Assembly (NCBI GenBank): GCA_003971905.1
Contig: RSEE01000043.1
Span: forward strand, 434,001 to 498,000
Reading direction: 5' to 3'
Origin: Moniliella sp. 'wahieum'
Taxonomy: Eukaryota; Basidiomycota; Moniliellomycetes; Moniliellales; Moniliellaceae
DNA: 64,000 bases
Of the stretch, positions 46,594 through 57,780 are shown one piece after another. A program made the translations under genes and the position numbers. Under the pieces are notes generated by a model. The model searched no databases. It was not told the origin of the DNA and saw only the letters and a list, made by a program, of their open reading frames with translations. Every line of letters starts with the position of its first letter. Within the stretch, counting starts at the first letter, position 1.

Positions 46594-49262
46594 ATGCGTG
46601 CTCCATGGCAACTTTCTCCCCAAGCAGCCCAGGCGGCTAACAACATCTTCCAAGCTCTCTCACTTTCTCAAGCCAACTATAAGCCGAACCCCATCTTACC
46701 ACCCAGCGAAGGAGCAGCCGCTCTCCTCACTCCCGTGCACAACTTTCAAGTGGCCGGAGGCAAGGTGGGCTGAAGTTGCCCCATCAACAGTACAACGAGG
46801 CTCAATGGGGCGAGCCTTCGTACCTGTTGGTGCCCAAGGCAGCCAAGAACCACACGGCCACAGGCGGAGTTGGGCCGGGCCGTTGCGCTAGCATTCCCAC
46901 ACCCTACACTCCACAAGGAGGATGGGATTCCCTGCCATCCAATAGAGTTTCGATGCGTTCGACCCTAACAAATCCACTATCTTCCGCTATCGGGAACAAG
47001 TCGGGGTAAACTTGGGCAGCTGGTACGTTCTTCTTCTGTTGCGTTAGTTCTGGCAACGGAGTGCTAACCACTTAGCAATAGGTTTGTGAATGAGAACTGG
47101 ATGGCACCGTCAATGTTTAATTGTGCGGTGGGCAACGCGTCGGCCGAGCTTGACATTCTCATGGGGTACGGCCCATCACCCGATGGGGTAGCTAATGCAA
47201 CTGCGCGGCTCGAACAGCATTGGGACACATGGATCCAGGAAGAGGATTTCCAGACTATGGCTGGGTTGGGAGAATACGGTTCGCATTCCAATTGGTTACT
47301 GGACTTTGGGAAGCAACTGGACAGACAACACTCCCTTTGCCCCTTATTCGACGGTGTACACCAACAGCTGGCGCTACCTTGTACGCGGGGTCAAATGGGC
47401 AGCCAAGTATAACCTTGGTGTCTTGCTCGATCTCCATGGGGCTTACGGTGCTGCCAATGCTGGCCCCATCAGTGGTGTGTCAAATGGAGAGGTGGGGTTC
47501 TTCAGCGAAGGAAACATGTCTCTCACTACGGCTTTGCTTACCAACTTGACGGAGAGGTTGGTTAATGTGACTAATGTGGTGGGAATCGAGCTCCTCAATG
47601 AGCCGATCAATGTCCCAGCCCTTTGGACGTGGTACAACGAGACCCTCGACACGCTGCGCACGGTTCCGGGCGCAAGCACGTTCCCGCTCTATTTTCAAGA
47701 TGCCTTCAACTTGACCCGAGGCACAGAGTTGATCAACAGCCGTCCAAGCCAAGATTTCGTCGTCGATGACACTCATCTGTACTATGTGTACACACGTGCA
47801 GACCAAAGGGCCAACGCGACTGCACATACGACAGAGATTGATGGACCCGTGGATGTGCAGCTCAATGCTAGCTCCGCGGTGGTCAGAGGAAACGTGGTCG
47901 TGGGGGAATGGTCCTGCGCCCTAGCTGCCGCAAGTCTCCAGGGGGAGGCAAACCCTCAAGCAGCAGAGAAGGCCTTCTGTGAAGCTGAGAACCAGGTGTT
48001 TGGTACCCGGACGGCGGGCACGATATATTGGTCGTACACTATGGAAGATTGCAAGAACATGCGGGATGGTGCTTCAAGGCTGCAGCCAAGGAGTTTCTCA
48101 CTAGCCCTTTCACGCTTTGGAACATCTCCAACGCCACCTACAGCCATTTGGGAAGCCTCAATGCTTCCCAGCAGATTGCTGTCGCTGGGACGATCGCCAA
48201 AAATGTTTCCTGCCTCCAGGTCCCTGCAGTGCCTTCCCGCTTGGTACCAACGTCAACCCCTTCCAGTTCCCAAATCTACCCGTCTTCTACTGCCTTCACG
48301 CGTCCCCACTCGTCCTCTCCGACCTCGAGTAGCATGTCGCGGTCCTCAACTCAGACGAAGATCAGCTCAAGCGACACACCAGCTTCGTCCAGCAAGCTCA
48401 GTTCTAGCATGAGCGAGAAGGTTTCTTCGACGACGTCCATGTCTCTGTCCACAAGCTCAGCCCCTTCTAGCTCCTCATCCTTGAGCTGGAGAGGCTCGCA
48501 ATCCAGTTCGAGCTCTTCATCCGATAAGCCACACTCGGCGAACTCGGCGAGTGGGTCCACCCACTCCAAGAGCGTGTCGAGGAGCTCTACCCCCCTACCG
48601 CTGTCCCCAGCCCAGCGATTTCAGCTGTAACATTGCAATGGTCTCATGAAGTGGTGATCACCACCTCATTTGAGCTCAATGGAGAGATTACCCTTTCCCT
48701 CCCCCTCAGCCCGGCTTCCCCATCTGCGGTCCCATCTATGGCGTCATCCGTTGTGCCCCAGTCCAACCCTTCCGGCGATCGTTCTGGACACAAAACAAAG
48801 AGCCCCTCGTCAAGTCTCTCCACCTCTTCATCTGCCGCTTCGGCGACGGAGGTATCGGGGTACTTTATTGTCGGTCAGGGAAACATGCGCGGTGGAAGTC
48901 CCGCGGCGCGCGCTATCGCACTTATCCGGCAAGAAAAGGAGGCCGTGCGGCGAGCCCAGGCGAAGGAATCGGTTGCTTTGAAGTCCCGCAAGCCCAAGCC
49001 CAAGTCAGAAGACCACATGATGATGGCAGTCAGCACTGGGTACAGCGACGGCTTCCTAGCGGGCAAGAGCTTTGCGGGTGAAAACTTGGGGCGAATCGGC
49101 TTTGCTGGACAGTATGTGTTGGACAGCTGGAAGTCGCACGTCCAAGCAAGCACCCTCAGGCAAGATGACCAGGACAGTTACACTCAGGCATTCCTTGCTG
49201 GTATCGACGATGCGCACACGCAAGTTCTGGGCGTGATCGAGGCGGCAATGGTGGCCATGTAA
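46594..49262 (+). CDS. GH5 exo-beta-1,3-glucanase with Ser-rich linker and C-terminal extension
   Basis: Glycoside hydrolase family 5 (exo-1,3-beta-glucanase, Exg1 type) acting on cell-wall beta-glucan. ATG 46594 (CACCATG context) starts MRAPWQLSPQAAQAANNIFQ, which is not an evident signal peptide. An N-terminal block (VAGG..LKLPHQQYNEAQWGEP) precedes the GH5 domain: VGVNLGSWFVNENWM, VNTVRIPIGYWTLGS-like, GVLLDLHGAYGAANAG, GIELLNEPINVPALW (acid/base Glu) and VVGEWSCAL (nucleophile Glu). A 59-nt intron lies at 47023-47081 with branch CTAAC. After FLTSPFTLWNISNATYSHLG comes a Ser-rich stretch of about 250 aa, then an extra, ordered domain (GNMRGGSPAARAIALIRQEK, TGYSDGFLAGKSFAGENLGR) ending IEAAMVAM at 49262. 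Frameshifts near 46764, 46940, 47270, 48072 and 48590. Confidence 0.92.
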
Positions 49263-49764
49263 GGTGCCTACGATGTTTGATTCGCCCCCCACATGAGACG
49301 GCGACGGAATGAATGCAGGATATATATGGCTAGAAAACCGGCATATGGCTCCCTGTGAGCTCTAAGGGATGTGCATATCTCAATTGAAGCGCGGCGCTTG
49401 GTATCTACTCTCTTATACCGAGTCAGAAAGAAGATACTCCCTTCGAAACGACTTGGCGTTTGATTCTACTTGCCTTTTGAACTTGTTCGGGCTGGATCAC
49501 ATGTCACAGCACATGGAGATGGGGGAAGGATAAGGATGGTTTCATTGAGTGGGATGTGGGCGAGATATATTACGTCGGAGAAGAGGCGCGCGTTGTGATC
49601 AACGCTGTCAGTGGAACCGTTAACCCTACTCGACGTCGCGTTGGCAACGATACGCGACGCGCGCGGCAAGCAGGCACGGGGGCGCATGGGTTGAACGTTG
49701 AAGGCAATTGACCTGCCAGCTTCAGTCCAACCAGGCCCCACCCACCTTATCCCACCACCCGACA
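49263..49764. other. Spacer upstream of FUN30
   Basis: 0.5-kb tandem spacer. TTGAACG followed by TTGAAGG (49692-49705) is a two-unit heptamer about 60-70 bp before the FUN30 ATG. Confidence 0.45.
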
Positions 49765-52700
49765 ATGCCCCTACCCGACCTGGCGCGCTTCAAGGCCCCG
49801 CCGCTGGCCGGCCAGAAGCGCCGGCCGGGCGAGGCAGTGCCCTTGGCACACGGAACCTCTTCCTGCGCGTCCCGGCTCCCGCAAGACCACGTCTGATGGC
49901 AGGACCAAGGCCTTGCGCATCAACGCGCTGTACCCCGAGTTCCTCCTCGAAGAGGTGCAGGAGACGTTGGCCAGGAACAACAGTAGCGCGTCCGATGCCC
50001 TGTCGGAGCTGGGGCGACGCTCCAAGGAGATGCGGGTGTCTCCCGACACACTGTCCCCTGCTCACCGGGCAGTTTATGAGCAGCTCTGCCTCCATTTTGA
50101 CGAGTTCCGTCCCGAAAGCATCTTGGCCACGTTGGTGGCGAGGCGGTGGGACAAGGACGAGACGATGACCCACTTGCATCAGTGTGGGGGTGAGGAATAA
50201 TAGTTACCTCCCTCCTCCTGTCAACAGGGAGCCGCAAACCCGATCTGACTTTTCTTCTGCCCTGTCCAAACCTCAAAGCATGGAGCAGGAGCAGGAGCAA
50301 GAAGAGGGGAAGGAGGACGCGGACGAGGACGTGGAGAACATCGTACCGACCCGCAAATTCGCCGTGGTGCCCCCCGTCATCGAGGACAATATCGAAGAAC
50401 GTCCGCCCCCTACCACGGTTGTGTCTAGTACCATCGGTTCCGCGCTAATGCCCGGCCTCCTCCGGTGTCAGTTCCTTCAGGGCTTCCATCTCTTCGTCGC
50501 CAGCGCCGGTTCCGCAGAACAAGCCATCACAGAGCAAAGCCAAGGAACAACCTTCTCTCCCCGTTGGTGTCCCCGAGGACAGTGACGAGGAGGAAGCGAT
50601 TGAGATTGATTCATACGGGGAGGAGAGCGACGATGGCGGCGCGAGGAAGATGACCAATGCGCTGGAGTGGTTCAACACGGCGAGCGAGAATGCACTGTGC
50701 GAGACGATTGGCTGCAGTGTCGCCCAGGCTGCGATGATCGCCTCGCTTCGCCCTTTCAACGACGAAGACGAGGTGAACGACAAGCTAGGGGACCGCGCGG
50801 CCAAGGGAGTCACCCCCCGCCTCTTCCATACATGCGTCGAGGTGATGGCTGGCTACCAACAAGTGGACCAGATTTTGCATCGAGTTGAAGGTGTAGGTCG
50901 ACGCCTTTTGGAAGACATGCAAAGATGGGCATTGGAGACCCCGCATAATCAACAAGAGGGCGGCAACCGGATCCTTTCGGCCCAAGCACGTCAGGAAGGT
51001 TACCTCTCTGAGCAGCCACGAGGATTATCGAAACAGTTTCGGTTGAAGCCCTACCAGCTCACGGGGGTTAACTGGCTCAGTCTTCTGTACAACCGTCGCC
51101 TCTCTGCCATCCTTGCTGACGAAATGGGACTAGGAAAAACAGTACAGGTCATCTCCTTTCTCCTGGCTCTCAAGGCAAGGGGCGAACCTGGCCCACACCT
51201 TGTCGTCGCCCCTTCATCCGTGCTGGAGAACTGGCGAAGAGAACTCGAGGTCGCTGCGAGCCCAAAGAGCGCCAACGGGCTGCATGTGGCCGTCTACTGG
51301 GGTTCTCAGAAAAGAGAGATATCCTGCGTGAGCAGATTGCGGACAAGCAAGATGCGGGCGAACTGGACGTGGTGTTGACGACATACGATATGGCCAGTTC
51401 GGGGGGCTCAGCTGGCAAGTACGATGCCCGCTTCTTCCGCAAGCGCGAGTTCAACGTCTGTGTGTTTGACGAGGGGCATATGCTCAAGAACCGGCGTTCG
51501 GAGCGGTACCAGAAACTGATGCGGATCCCTGCCCAGCGCCGACTGCTGCTCACGGGCACGCCGTTGCAGAACCACCTGGGGGAGTTGCTCTCGCTGCTCA
51601 ACTTTATCTTGCCCACCTACTTTGGCGATGCTGATTCCGAGCTTGAGTCCATATTCAAAGCCAAGCCTGCTACGACTGCTTCATCCAACTCCAATCTCCT
51701 CAGCACCGAGCGAGTGGAGCGGGCCAAGGCGCTGATGAAGCCGTTTGTACTACGAAGAAGAAAGGAGAAGGTGCTTGCGCACGAGTTGGCCAGTAAGACT
51801 GAGCGGGTGGTGCGGTGCGAGATGACGCCCGCCCAAGCGCAGGTGTACGCTGATGTGTTGGATGGAGCCCGGGAAAGCGCCCAGGAAGAGCAAGGGGGCG
51901 GGGGAAAGACTGTCAAGGCCAAAGCGGCCGCCGCGGCCAAGTCAGGTCACATCTTGATGGACTTGCGCAAGGCAGCGAATCACCCCTTACTCTTTCGTCG
52001 CAGGTTCGACATGCAGAAAATCGAAGCACTGGCGCGGGATTATGTTAAGAACCCGGATCATGCGGATGAGCCTTTGGAGCACGTCAAGGAGGACTTTGCG
52101 ATCAACTCGGACGCTTCCCTGAGCCAAGTGGCGGGCTCCTACTCTGTACGTGCAATTCATCGCGTCAGGCACCAGAGACTAACCGATATTTGCCCAGTAT
52201 ACCAAGAAGCACATTCTTCCCTCCGACGCGTGGCTCGACAGCGGCAAGGTCCAGGCGTTGCAGGAGATTTTGAAGGAGGCAATGGCTAAGGGAGAGAGGG
52301 TATTACTCTTCTCCCAGTTCACTACAGTACTCGATATTCTGTGCGAGGCCCTGCACGTTTTGGGCATCAAGTACCTCGGCTTTACTGGTGCGACGCGAGT
52401 CGAGGACCGGCAAAAGCTGGTGGACCAATTCACCAAGGACGAGTCGATTCCCGTGTTCCTGCTAACCACGCGTGCGGGTGGCGTGGGATCAACCTCACGG
52501 CGGCCAACTGGGTGGTGTTGTACGATCAAGACTTTAACCCCCACAACGACAAGCAGGCTGTGGATCGTGCCCACCGACTGGGTCAGAAGCGTGATGTCAC
52601 CGTTGTTCGCTTGCTCTCCAAAGGGACAATTGACGATCAGATCTATGCCCTCGGTACGCGTAAGCTTGAGCTCGCCAAGCGTGTTTCCGACGACCATCCG

Positions 52701-52829
52701 GGCGAACCGGCCAAGGATATGAATGAGGACGATGAAGGCATGAACGACGAAGAAATCCAGAAGATGGTAACTACTTCGCTAATGGCTCAGATTCGGGCAG
52801 GGGGAAGCCCGACAAAGGCCAACAAGTAA
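49765..52829 (+). CDS. FUN30: FUN30/SMARCAD1 chromatin remodeller
   Basis: Snf2-family ATPase that remodels nucleosomes in silencing and DNA-end resection. ATG 49765. A CUE-like ubiquitin-binding segment follows (INALYPEFLLEEVQETLARN, SASDALSEL) and a possible second one (YEQLCLHFDEFRPESILATL). The ATPase core has FRLKPYQLTGVNWLSLLYNR, Walker A DEMGLGKTVQ, VVAPSSVLENWRREL, the DEGH box with HMLKN, LLLTGTPLQNHLGELLSLLN, PFVLRRRKEKVL, then in the second lobe LLFSQFTTVLDILCE and motif VI QAVDRAHRLGQKRDVTVVRL. It ends SPTKANK at TAA 52827-52829. A 52-nt intron is at 52146-52197 (GTACGT..CCCAG, branch CTAAC). Frame breaks at about 49830-49890, 50200, 50560, 51310 and 52489 (one G missing in GVGINLT). 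Confidence 0.96.
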
Positions 52830-52951
52830 CCCCCTACAATTCTAATGTCTAATGGCCTGGGCCTCTTCCTTGGGACCTCCAATCGCCAAATTCTACACAT
52901 CCATGTGGTTCAGAAGTATCCTAATCCACCAGTACATTGTTTCCCAAAGAG

Positions 52952-53709
52952 TTAGGAGTGGAACAGATCCATCTGTAGGGTGCTGGGTGCTGGCAGTTGG
53001 GCCACCTGCGTCCAAATCGCATCCTCTACCTCTTCTGGAGTTCCACTTGCGTCGATGGTTACCCAGGGTACACCCCCTTGTGCCACCACCTTGCTGAGAG
53101 CCTGAAATTCACCGGCCACCGCTTGTTGGAAGGCAGCGCGCTCGTACCGCTCTTGTCCATACCCACCCCGGGCCGCCGCAACCTCGGCCGAGACAGAGAG
53201 AAAGACGACCAAATCGGGGGACAGCAGGCCCGTATCGGGAGCCATGAGCCAAGCCCTGGAAGGACCGGCGACGCTCCGCGCAGCTTCTGCCGTCGTGGCC
53301 GATTTGGATTTGGCAGCGGTATACGCCACCCCGCTAAACGCGTACCGGTCTGCGATCACATGGCTTCCCGACAGAAGGGTCTGGCGCAGCTGCGGCCTGG
53401 GAAGCGTCAGTCCTCGTCCGCGGCAAACAACGAAAGGAGTCCCGGGACGTACATGGCTTCCCATCGATTGGCGCTAAATAAGAGATGTGCGGTGCGGTCG
53501 TCGAGCTCGGTGGAGGACTTGAGGTAGGCGTCGAGCACTTGGCCGGTGGGCGTGGTGCGGTCGGGGAACTTGGCTACGTGGACCGGGGTGCTGGGCTTGG
53601 GCCAGACGCTGAGGCGCGCACGGAGACGGTCCACCTGCGTCGTCTTCCCCGCTCGATCCAGGCCCTCGACAACGACGAAGAGGCCGCGCTGGCCAGCTGA
53701 GGTGCCCAT
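52952..53709 (-). CDS. CDC8: Thymidylate kinase (CDC8)
   Basis: dTMP kinase, making dTDP for DNA synthesis. ATG 53709 gives MGTSAGQRGLFVVVEGLDRA with the P-loop GLDRAGKTTQ, then FPDRTTPTGQVLDAYL (DR motif), DDRTAHLLFSANRWEA, VIADRYAFSGVAYTAAK, the lid region (GGYGQERYE) and a C-terminal tail ending LQMDLFHS at 52952. A 56-nt intron (53397-53452, GTACGT..CCCAG) joins WEA to MPQLRQTLLSG without loss of frame, so this gene is nearly intact. An upstream in-frame ATG at 53790 would add MSRVLANASVARFFPLRMPA, an Arg/Ala/Ser-rich stretch like a mitochondrial presequence. Convergent with FUN30, 122 bp between stops. Confidence 0.95.
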
Positions 53710-53911
53710 GGCAGTCGGGGTGGTGGTCGCGGCGGGCATCCGGAGTGGGAAAAAACGCGCCACCGACGCGTTGGCCAAGACGCGCGACATGCGGCCCGAT
53801 CCGCCGCTCGGCAGACGCCCGACTGGGTACTGGCGCCGTGCCCGCCGTCCCCGTCGTGCCTGTTGCTGCTTCACGTTTCAAATTTCATCCATCTCCCACC
53901 TCGTTGAATTG

Positions 53912-53925
53912 GTTGAACGTTGATC
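53912..53925. repeat. Period-7 pair GTTGAAC, GTTGATC
   Basis: Two in-phase heptamers about 120-200 bp upstream of the CDC8 start, preceded by GTTGAATTG. Confidence 0.55.
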
Positions 53926-54504
53926 TGTGAAATGTAAAATTTAAGCCGCTTTGATCGATCATCAGGCCTCAGGATGGGTTAAGTACTACGTTGATTGGCA
54001 TCGATAATCAAAAGGATCTCAGCCGGTGTCTGTCGACTCGGTCTCTTGCACCGCAGAGCCAGGCCATGAGCTGCATAAGCAATGCACAAAGCAAGCCAAG
54101 GGCGCGTACTGGACGGTGGCACACGAGGAGATACCCCCCAGCGTTCTCAGCGACATTTCTCCCACACGTCTGGAAGACACCTTATAGCCTTACGTTTCTG
54201 ATCGGCTTTCGGCACCATTCTCCCTTTTCCTTTGCATTTTGGGTCCACTGTAGCGACCACCCTGGCTGAGCTCGCACCAACTGTTTGTCAACACATGTCA
54301 CAACACAGCTAGGTATTATCCACACGCCTTCGCAAATGATCATAACAGACATGCATTTTAACGTTCTGCACATCATTACTTTGGAGGCGAAAACCGACGG
54401 GCTTGTTGAATACAGGAAATAGACATGTGACATGCATCTGCGGAGAAGTGAAGCTTTTCCTTCCGCGCCCTGTCGCCCCGGTCATCACCCACGTTAGTAC
54501 GTCG

Positions 54505-54533
54505 TGAATATTGAATGTTTGAATATTGAATAG
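54505..54533. repeat. Period-7 array, unit TGAATAT
   Basis: TGAATAT, TGAATGT, (T) TGAATAT, TGAATAG: four units with one inserted base. The unit is nearly the same as at 5798-5820. Confidence 0.85.
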
Positions 54534-54860
54534 ACCGCCGATCACGATGCCACGGGGCCAGTGTGTGGGGCGTTTCCCCCTCTCGCTCGCGCCAATCACG
54601 CTTTGCAGCGTTGAAAGATGCATGCCACCGATCCAGAAAAGCATGTGCTTTCCCGGTTGCACAGTGTGCTAGTCGCAACACGGCAGAGTATAATTGGAGG
54701 CCGCCGGCTTTTGTTTCGCCCTCCATCGCCCCTCCCTCTCCCTCTCACCCCTCGCTCTTGTCTCCCTTCCCCTCGTCTCCCTCCCCCCCTCCCCTCCTCC
54801 CCCCACACACCACGTTCTTTCTTCCCTCGCACACTCTCTTTCCCTCCCCTCCCCGCCAGG

Positions 54861-56696
54861 ATGAGGTTCGCACCCGTCTCGCTGCTGCTGGCTGCCCTCG
54901 CTGGCATCGTGGCCGCCGCTCCGCCCCTGCCTTACAGCGCAAGCGTGCAGCCGGGCAAGAGTGTGCTCCCTCGCACCCCTCGCCGCATCCCCGGACTGGA
55001 AAAGTTCCTGGCGTCCCAAGCTCAAGCGGCCGCCAAGGGAGCTGTGCAGCATACTCACCGCCGTGCTGCGCTTGGTTCGGGCCGAGGTGCGCCTATTCTG
55101 CCTCGGCGCCAGTCGCATCCGGTTCATACGTTCCAGCAGCCGCTGGACCACTTTGATCCGCACAACAATGTTACGTTTGGCCAGCGCTACTGGTTCACCA
55201 CCAAGCATTACAAGCCTCCTTCCCAACGGCCCAAGGGCCACAAGTTGCCTGTGTACGTATTTGATGCGGGCGAGGAGGATGCGTCGCTTTACGTTGGCTA
55301 CCTCGAGTCGGGAATTCTCGACGTTCTTGCCAACAAGACAGGTGGCATTACCGTCGTCCTCGAGCACCGCGGCTTTGGTCAGTCCTACCCGAACCGCAGC
55401 GAGATTTGGCCGCGATCCAATAAGTGGGACCAGGATGGGATGCGGTTTTTGTCGGTGGAGCAAGCGCTGGAGGACTCGGCACGGTTCATCAAGCAGCTCA
55501 AATTGCCCGGGGTGGAGGAGGACTTGAGCGGCGAACACCACCAGACACCTGTGATCTACTATGGTGCTTCCTACCCCGGTGCGCGCTCCGCTTGGATGCG
55601 CAAGAACTACCCCGACTTGGTCTGGGGCGCGATCTCCTCCTCGGGCGTGACGCTGGCGCAAGACGTATTCCCCGAGTACTATTACATTGCAGCGCGTGGT
55701 GCGAATGCGTACTGTTCCCAAGCCATTCAACGTGCCATGGCGAGCTTTGACAGCGTAGCCAAGCCAGTCTGGGCGCTGCAAAAGGGCGAGCCCGTGGCGG
55801 ATCCGGCCAAGGTCAAGAAAGACCGCCAAGCGCTCATTGACATTTTCGTCGGTGCCAACCAGACCCTGACCAACATCCAAGACTTGGCCAACACGCTTTC
55901 CAGTCCGCTCGGATTGTTCCAGGAACAGTATTGGACCCCCGGTTCCAACGCTCCCTGGGACGAGTTTTGCACCGCGCTTACCGAGCCCAGCGCCAATGTG
56001 ACCAAGACTGCCAGAAGATGCAGACCCAGGGCGAAAAGGACGGTCTCGTTCTGGACTGGACCGTCTACCTCTGGGGCGCATACAGTGCCAGCACAGTGAC
56101 CGCGCCGTGCGTCAAGACCATGACACCGCAACTGGGCGACCGAGCTGGGGACTATTGTTTCGGCACGTCGTTTGCCGGTCATGCGCCTGACGAGATGGAC
56201 GCGGGCAAGTCCTGGACCTGGCTCGTATGCACTACCTTTGGCTACAACATGGTTGCCCCCGGCACGCCGCATCCGGATGGCGACGTGATTCGTGGGCCCA
56301 AGGTGCTGTCGGAGCTGATTGACTATGAGTACACCTCTTCCGTCTGCCGCGACCCCGAGCTCTTCCCACCGGGCAAAGTCTACCACCTTCCCAAGCGGCC
56401 CGACACGCAGCGCGTCAACAAGTGGGGCGCGCTGGACATTGCAGCGGACCGACTGGCAATTAGGTGGGCAGTACGATCCCTGGCGCTCAGTGTGCCCAGT
56501 GAGTGAGGACTTTGCCTATGGCGGAGACCGGCTGGACACGCTCGAGCGACCGTTCAAGTTGATCCCCGATTGCTGGCATGGCTGCGACTCGCTCACTGCG
56601 CCGCACGAACCGCAGCGCATCCAGCGCATCCACCAGGAAGCTCTCCAGTGGACCGAGCACTGGATGAAGCAGTACTGGGCCACCCACCACAGTTGA
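54861..56696 (+). CDS. Secreted serine carboxypeptidase, family S28
   Basis: Secreted or vacuolar peptidase of the Pro-Xaa carboxypeptidase/DPP2 family. ATG 54861 opens a clear signal peptide (MRFAPVSLLLAALAGIVAAA). A basic propeptide-like stretch precedes HTFQQPLDHFDPHNNVTFGQ, VYVFDAGEEDASLY, VVLEHRGFGQSYPNRSEIW and the nucleophile motif YYGASYPGARSAWMRKNYPD (Ser in GASYPG). Near the C-terminus GGQYDPWRS supplies the expected Asp and LIPDCWHGCD the His. Several N-x-S/T sites. Ends HWMKQYWATHHS, TGA 56694-56696. Essentially one exon: 54861 to about 56010 is one open frame, with shifts only near 56010 and 56460. Confidence 0.93.
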
Positions 56697-57780
56697 CATG
56701 TTGACACTACGGACTGACTTGGCCGCTGCTGCACAGATCTTCTCCCAGGGCGGGTTGCCCTATTCCTGCTTTTTTCGTTTTTTCCCCCTACTGTGGTATA
56801 ATGCCCCTTTCCTTTTTCCCATCCCCCTCGGCTACAGCCCGCTGGGCTGGCTAGGCCAGATGACGCACTGGGTAGAATTGGGTTGTGTGCCATGGCATGC
56901 GATCGGTTGGTGGGGGATCGAGGAGAGATGGGCAGGAGAAAGGGAAGGCGGCGTGGAACAGGGTGGGAAAGTAGGATGGGCATGGTATCCTGACCGAAGG
57001 GGTGGCGGTGCAGATGGCCTGTCTGAGGAGCTCACCTGCATGGCTCGCCGAGGGATGGAGGGAAGATGGTCGATTCGATGGCGGTTGATGGCGATGGCGT
57101 GTGATGCATGATGGGGCAGGATGCGGATGGCTGGGAGCTTGGCTGCGGTGCCAGGCTGTGCCAGGCAGTTGCCGGGGGCGGGGGCGGAAAGCGGGGGAGG
57201 GGGAGACGATCGGTGTGGATGATTGCAAGAGGAGTGACTGGTGATGATGCATGATGATTGGCCGGGGAGTGTGGTGGGCGGGGCGTGGGAGCGAGGGGCG
57301 CCGACCCGGGGAGGCCGCTTGGGGCGAGCGGATGCGCAGTGTGGCAGGGGGGCAGGGCGGTGGCGATGGCCATGGCGATGGCCTGCAGAGAGCGAGGGCG
57401 GGGGCAGAGGGGCGCCGTGCCGCAGCGGCTGTGCGCCGAAGCGAGCAGGCGCAGGGCGGCAGAGGCGACGGTTGCCCAACGCCCATCATTAATGGTTAAC
57501 TGCATGATGCACCAAGTGACAGGCGACGCGTGAGGCGGCGGCAGGCCCAGTCCCTAGTCCCCCAGCGCACCATGCCGGTCTCTCCGCCATAGACGCTGTC
57601 GCGGCAGTAGAGTACCCCCCGTGAGTTGCTGAGCCTCAGCGCTCAGCCCCAGCTCATCGATCAAACAAGTACGTGTTTGGTGGTGCTGCTGCGCTTGCCG
57701 CTGGTTGTCCTGCCCGGCCCTTGCGCCTCCGCCTCCACCTCCACCTCCACCTCCACCTCCACCCCCACTCCCACCCCCAA
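56697..57780. other. 1.1-kb intergenic region upstream of CHS7
   Basis: G-rich on the plus strand; long minus-strand ORFs here are Pro/His/Ser-rich composition artefacts. Contains TGATGCATGATG at 57102-57113 and 57245-57256, and a CCACCT hexamer tract just before the CHS7 ATG. Confidence 0.45.
57733..57763. repeat. CCACCT hexamer microsatellite before CHS7
   Basis: About five tandem CCACCT units that grade into CCCCCACTCC, ending roughly 17 bp upstream of the CHS7 ATG, so within the likely 5' UTR. Confidence 0.8.

Larger units (their letters stand above)
53710..54860. promoter_or_regulatory. Divergent promoter region of CDC8 and the S28 peptidase
   Basis: 1.1-kb head-to-head spacer. Two heptamer arrays (53912-53925 and 54505-54533) and a long pyrimidine-rich tract (54720-54850) directly before the peptidase ATG. 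No ORF of note, apart from the possible 27-codon CDC8 extension at its left end. Confidence 0.45.

Noticed and set aside
54669-56081. 470-codon minus-strand open frame
   Set aside because: It lies exactly antisense to the S28 peptidase, which has a signal peptide and catalytic motifs. It is a shadow of GC-rich codon usage.
56832-57505. Overlapping long minus-strand frames (about 210 aa) upstream of CHS7
   Set aside because: All three minus frames are open because the plus strand is G-rich; products are Pro/His/Ser low complexity without domains.
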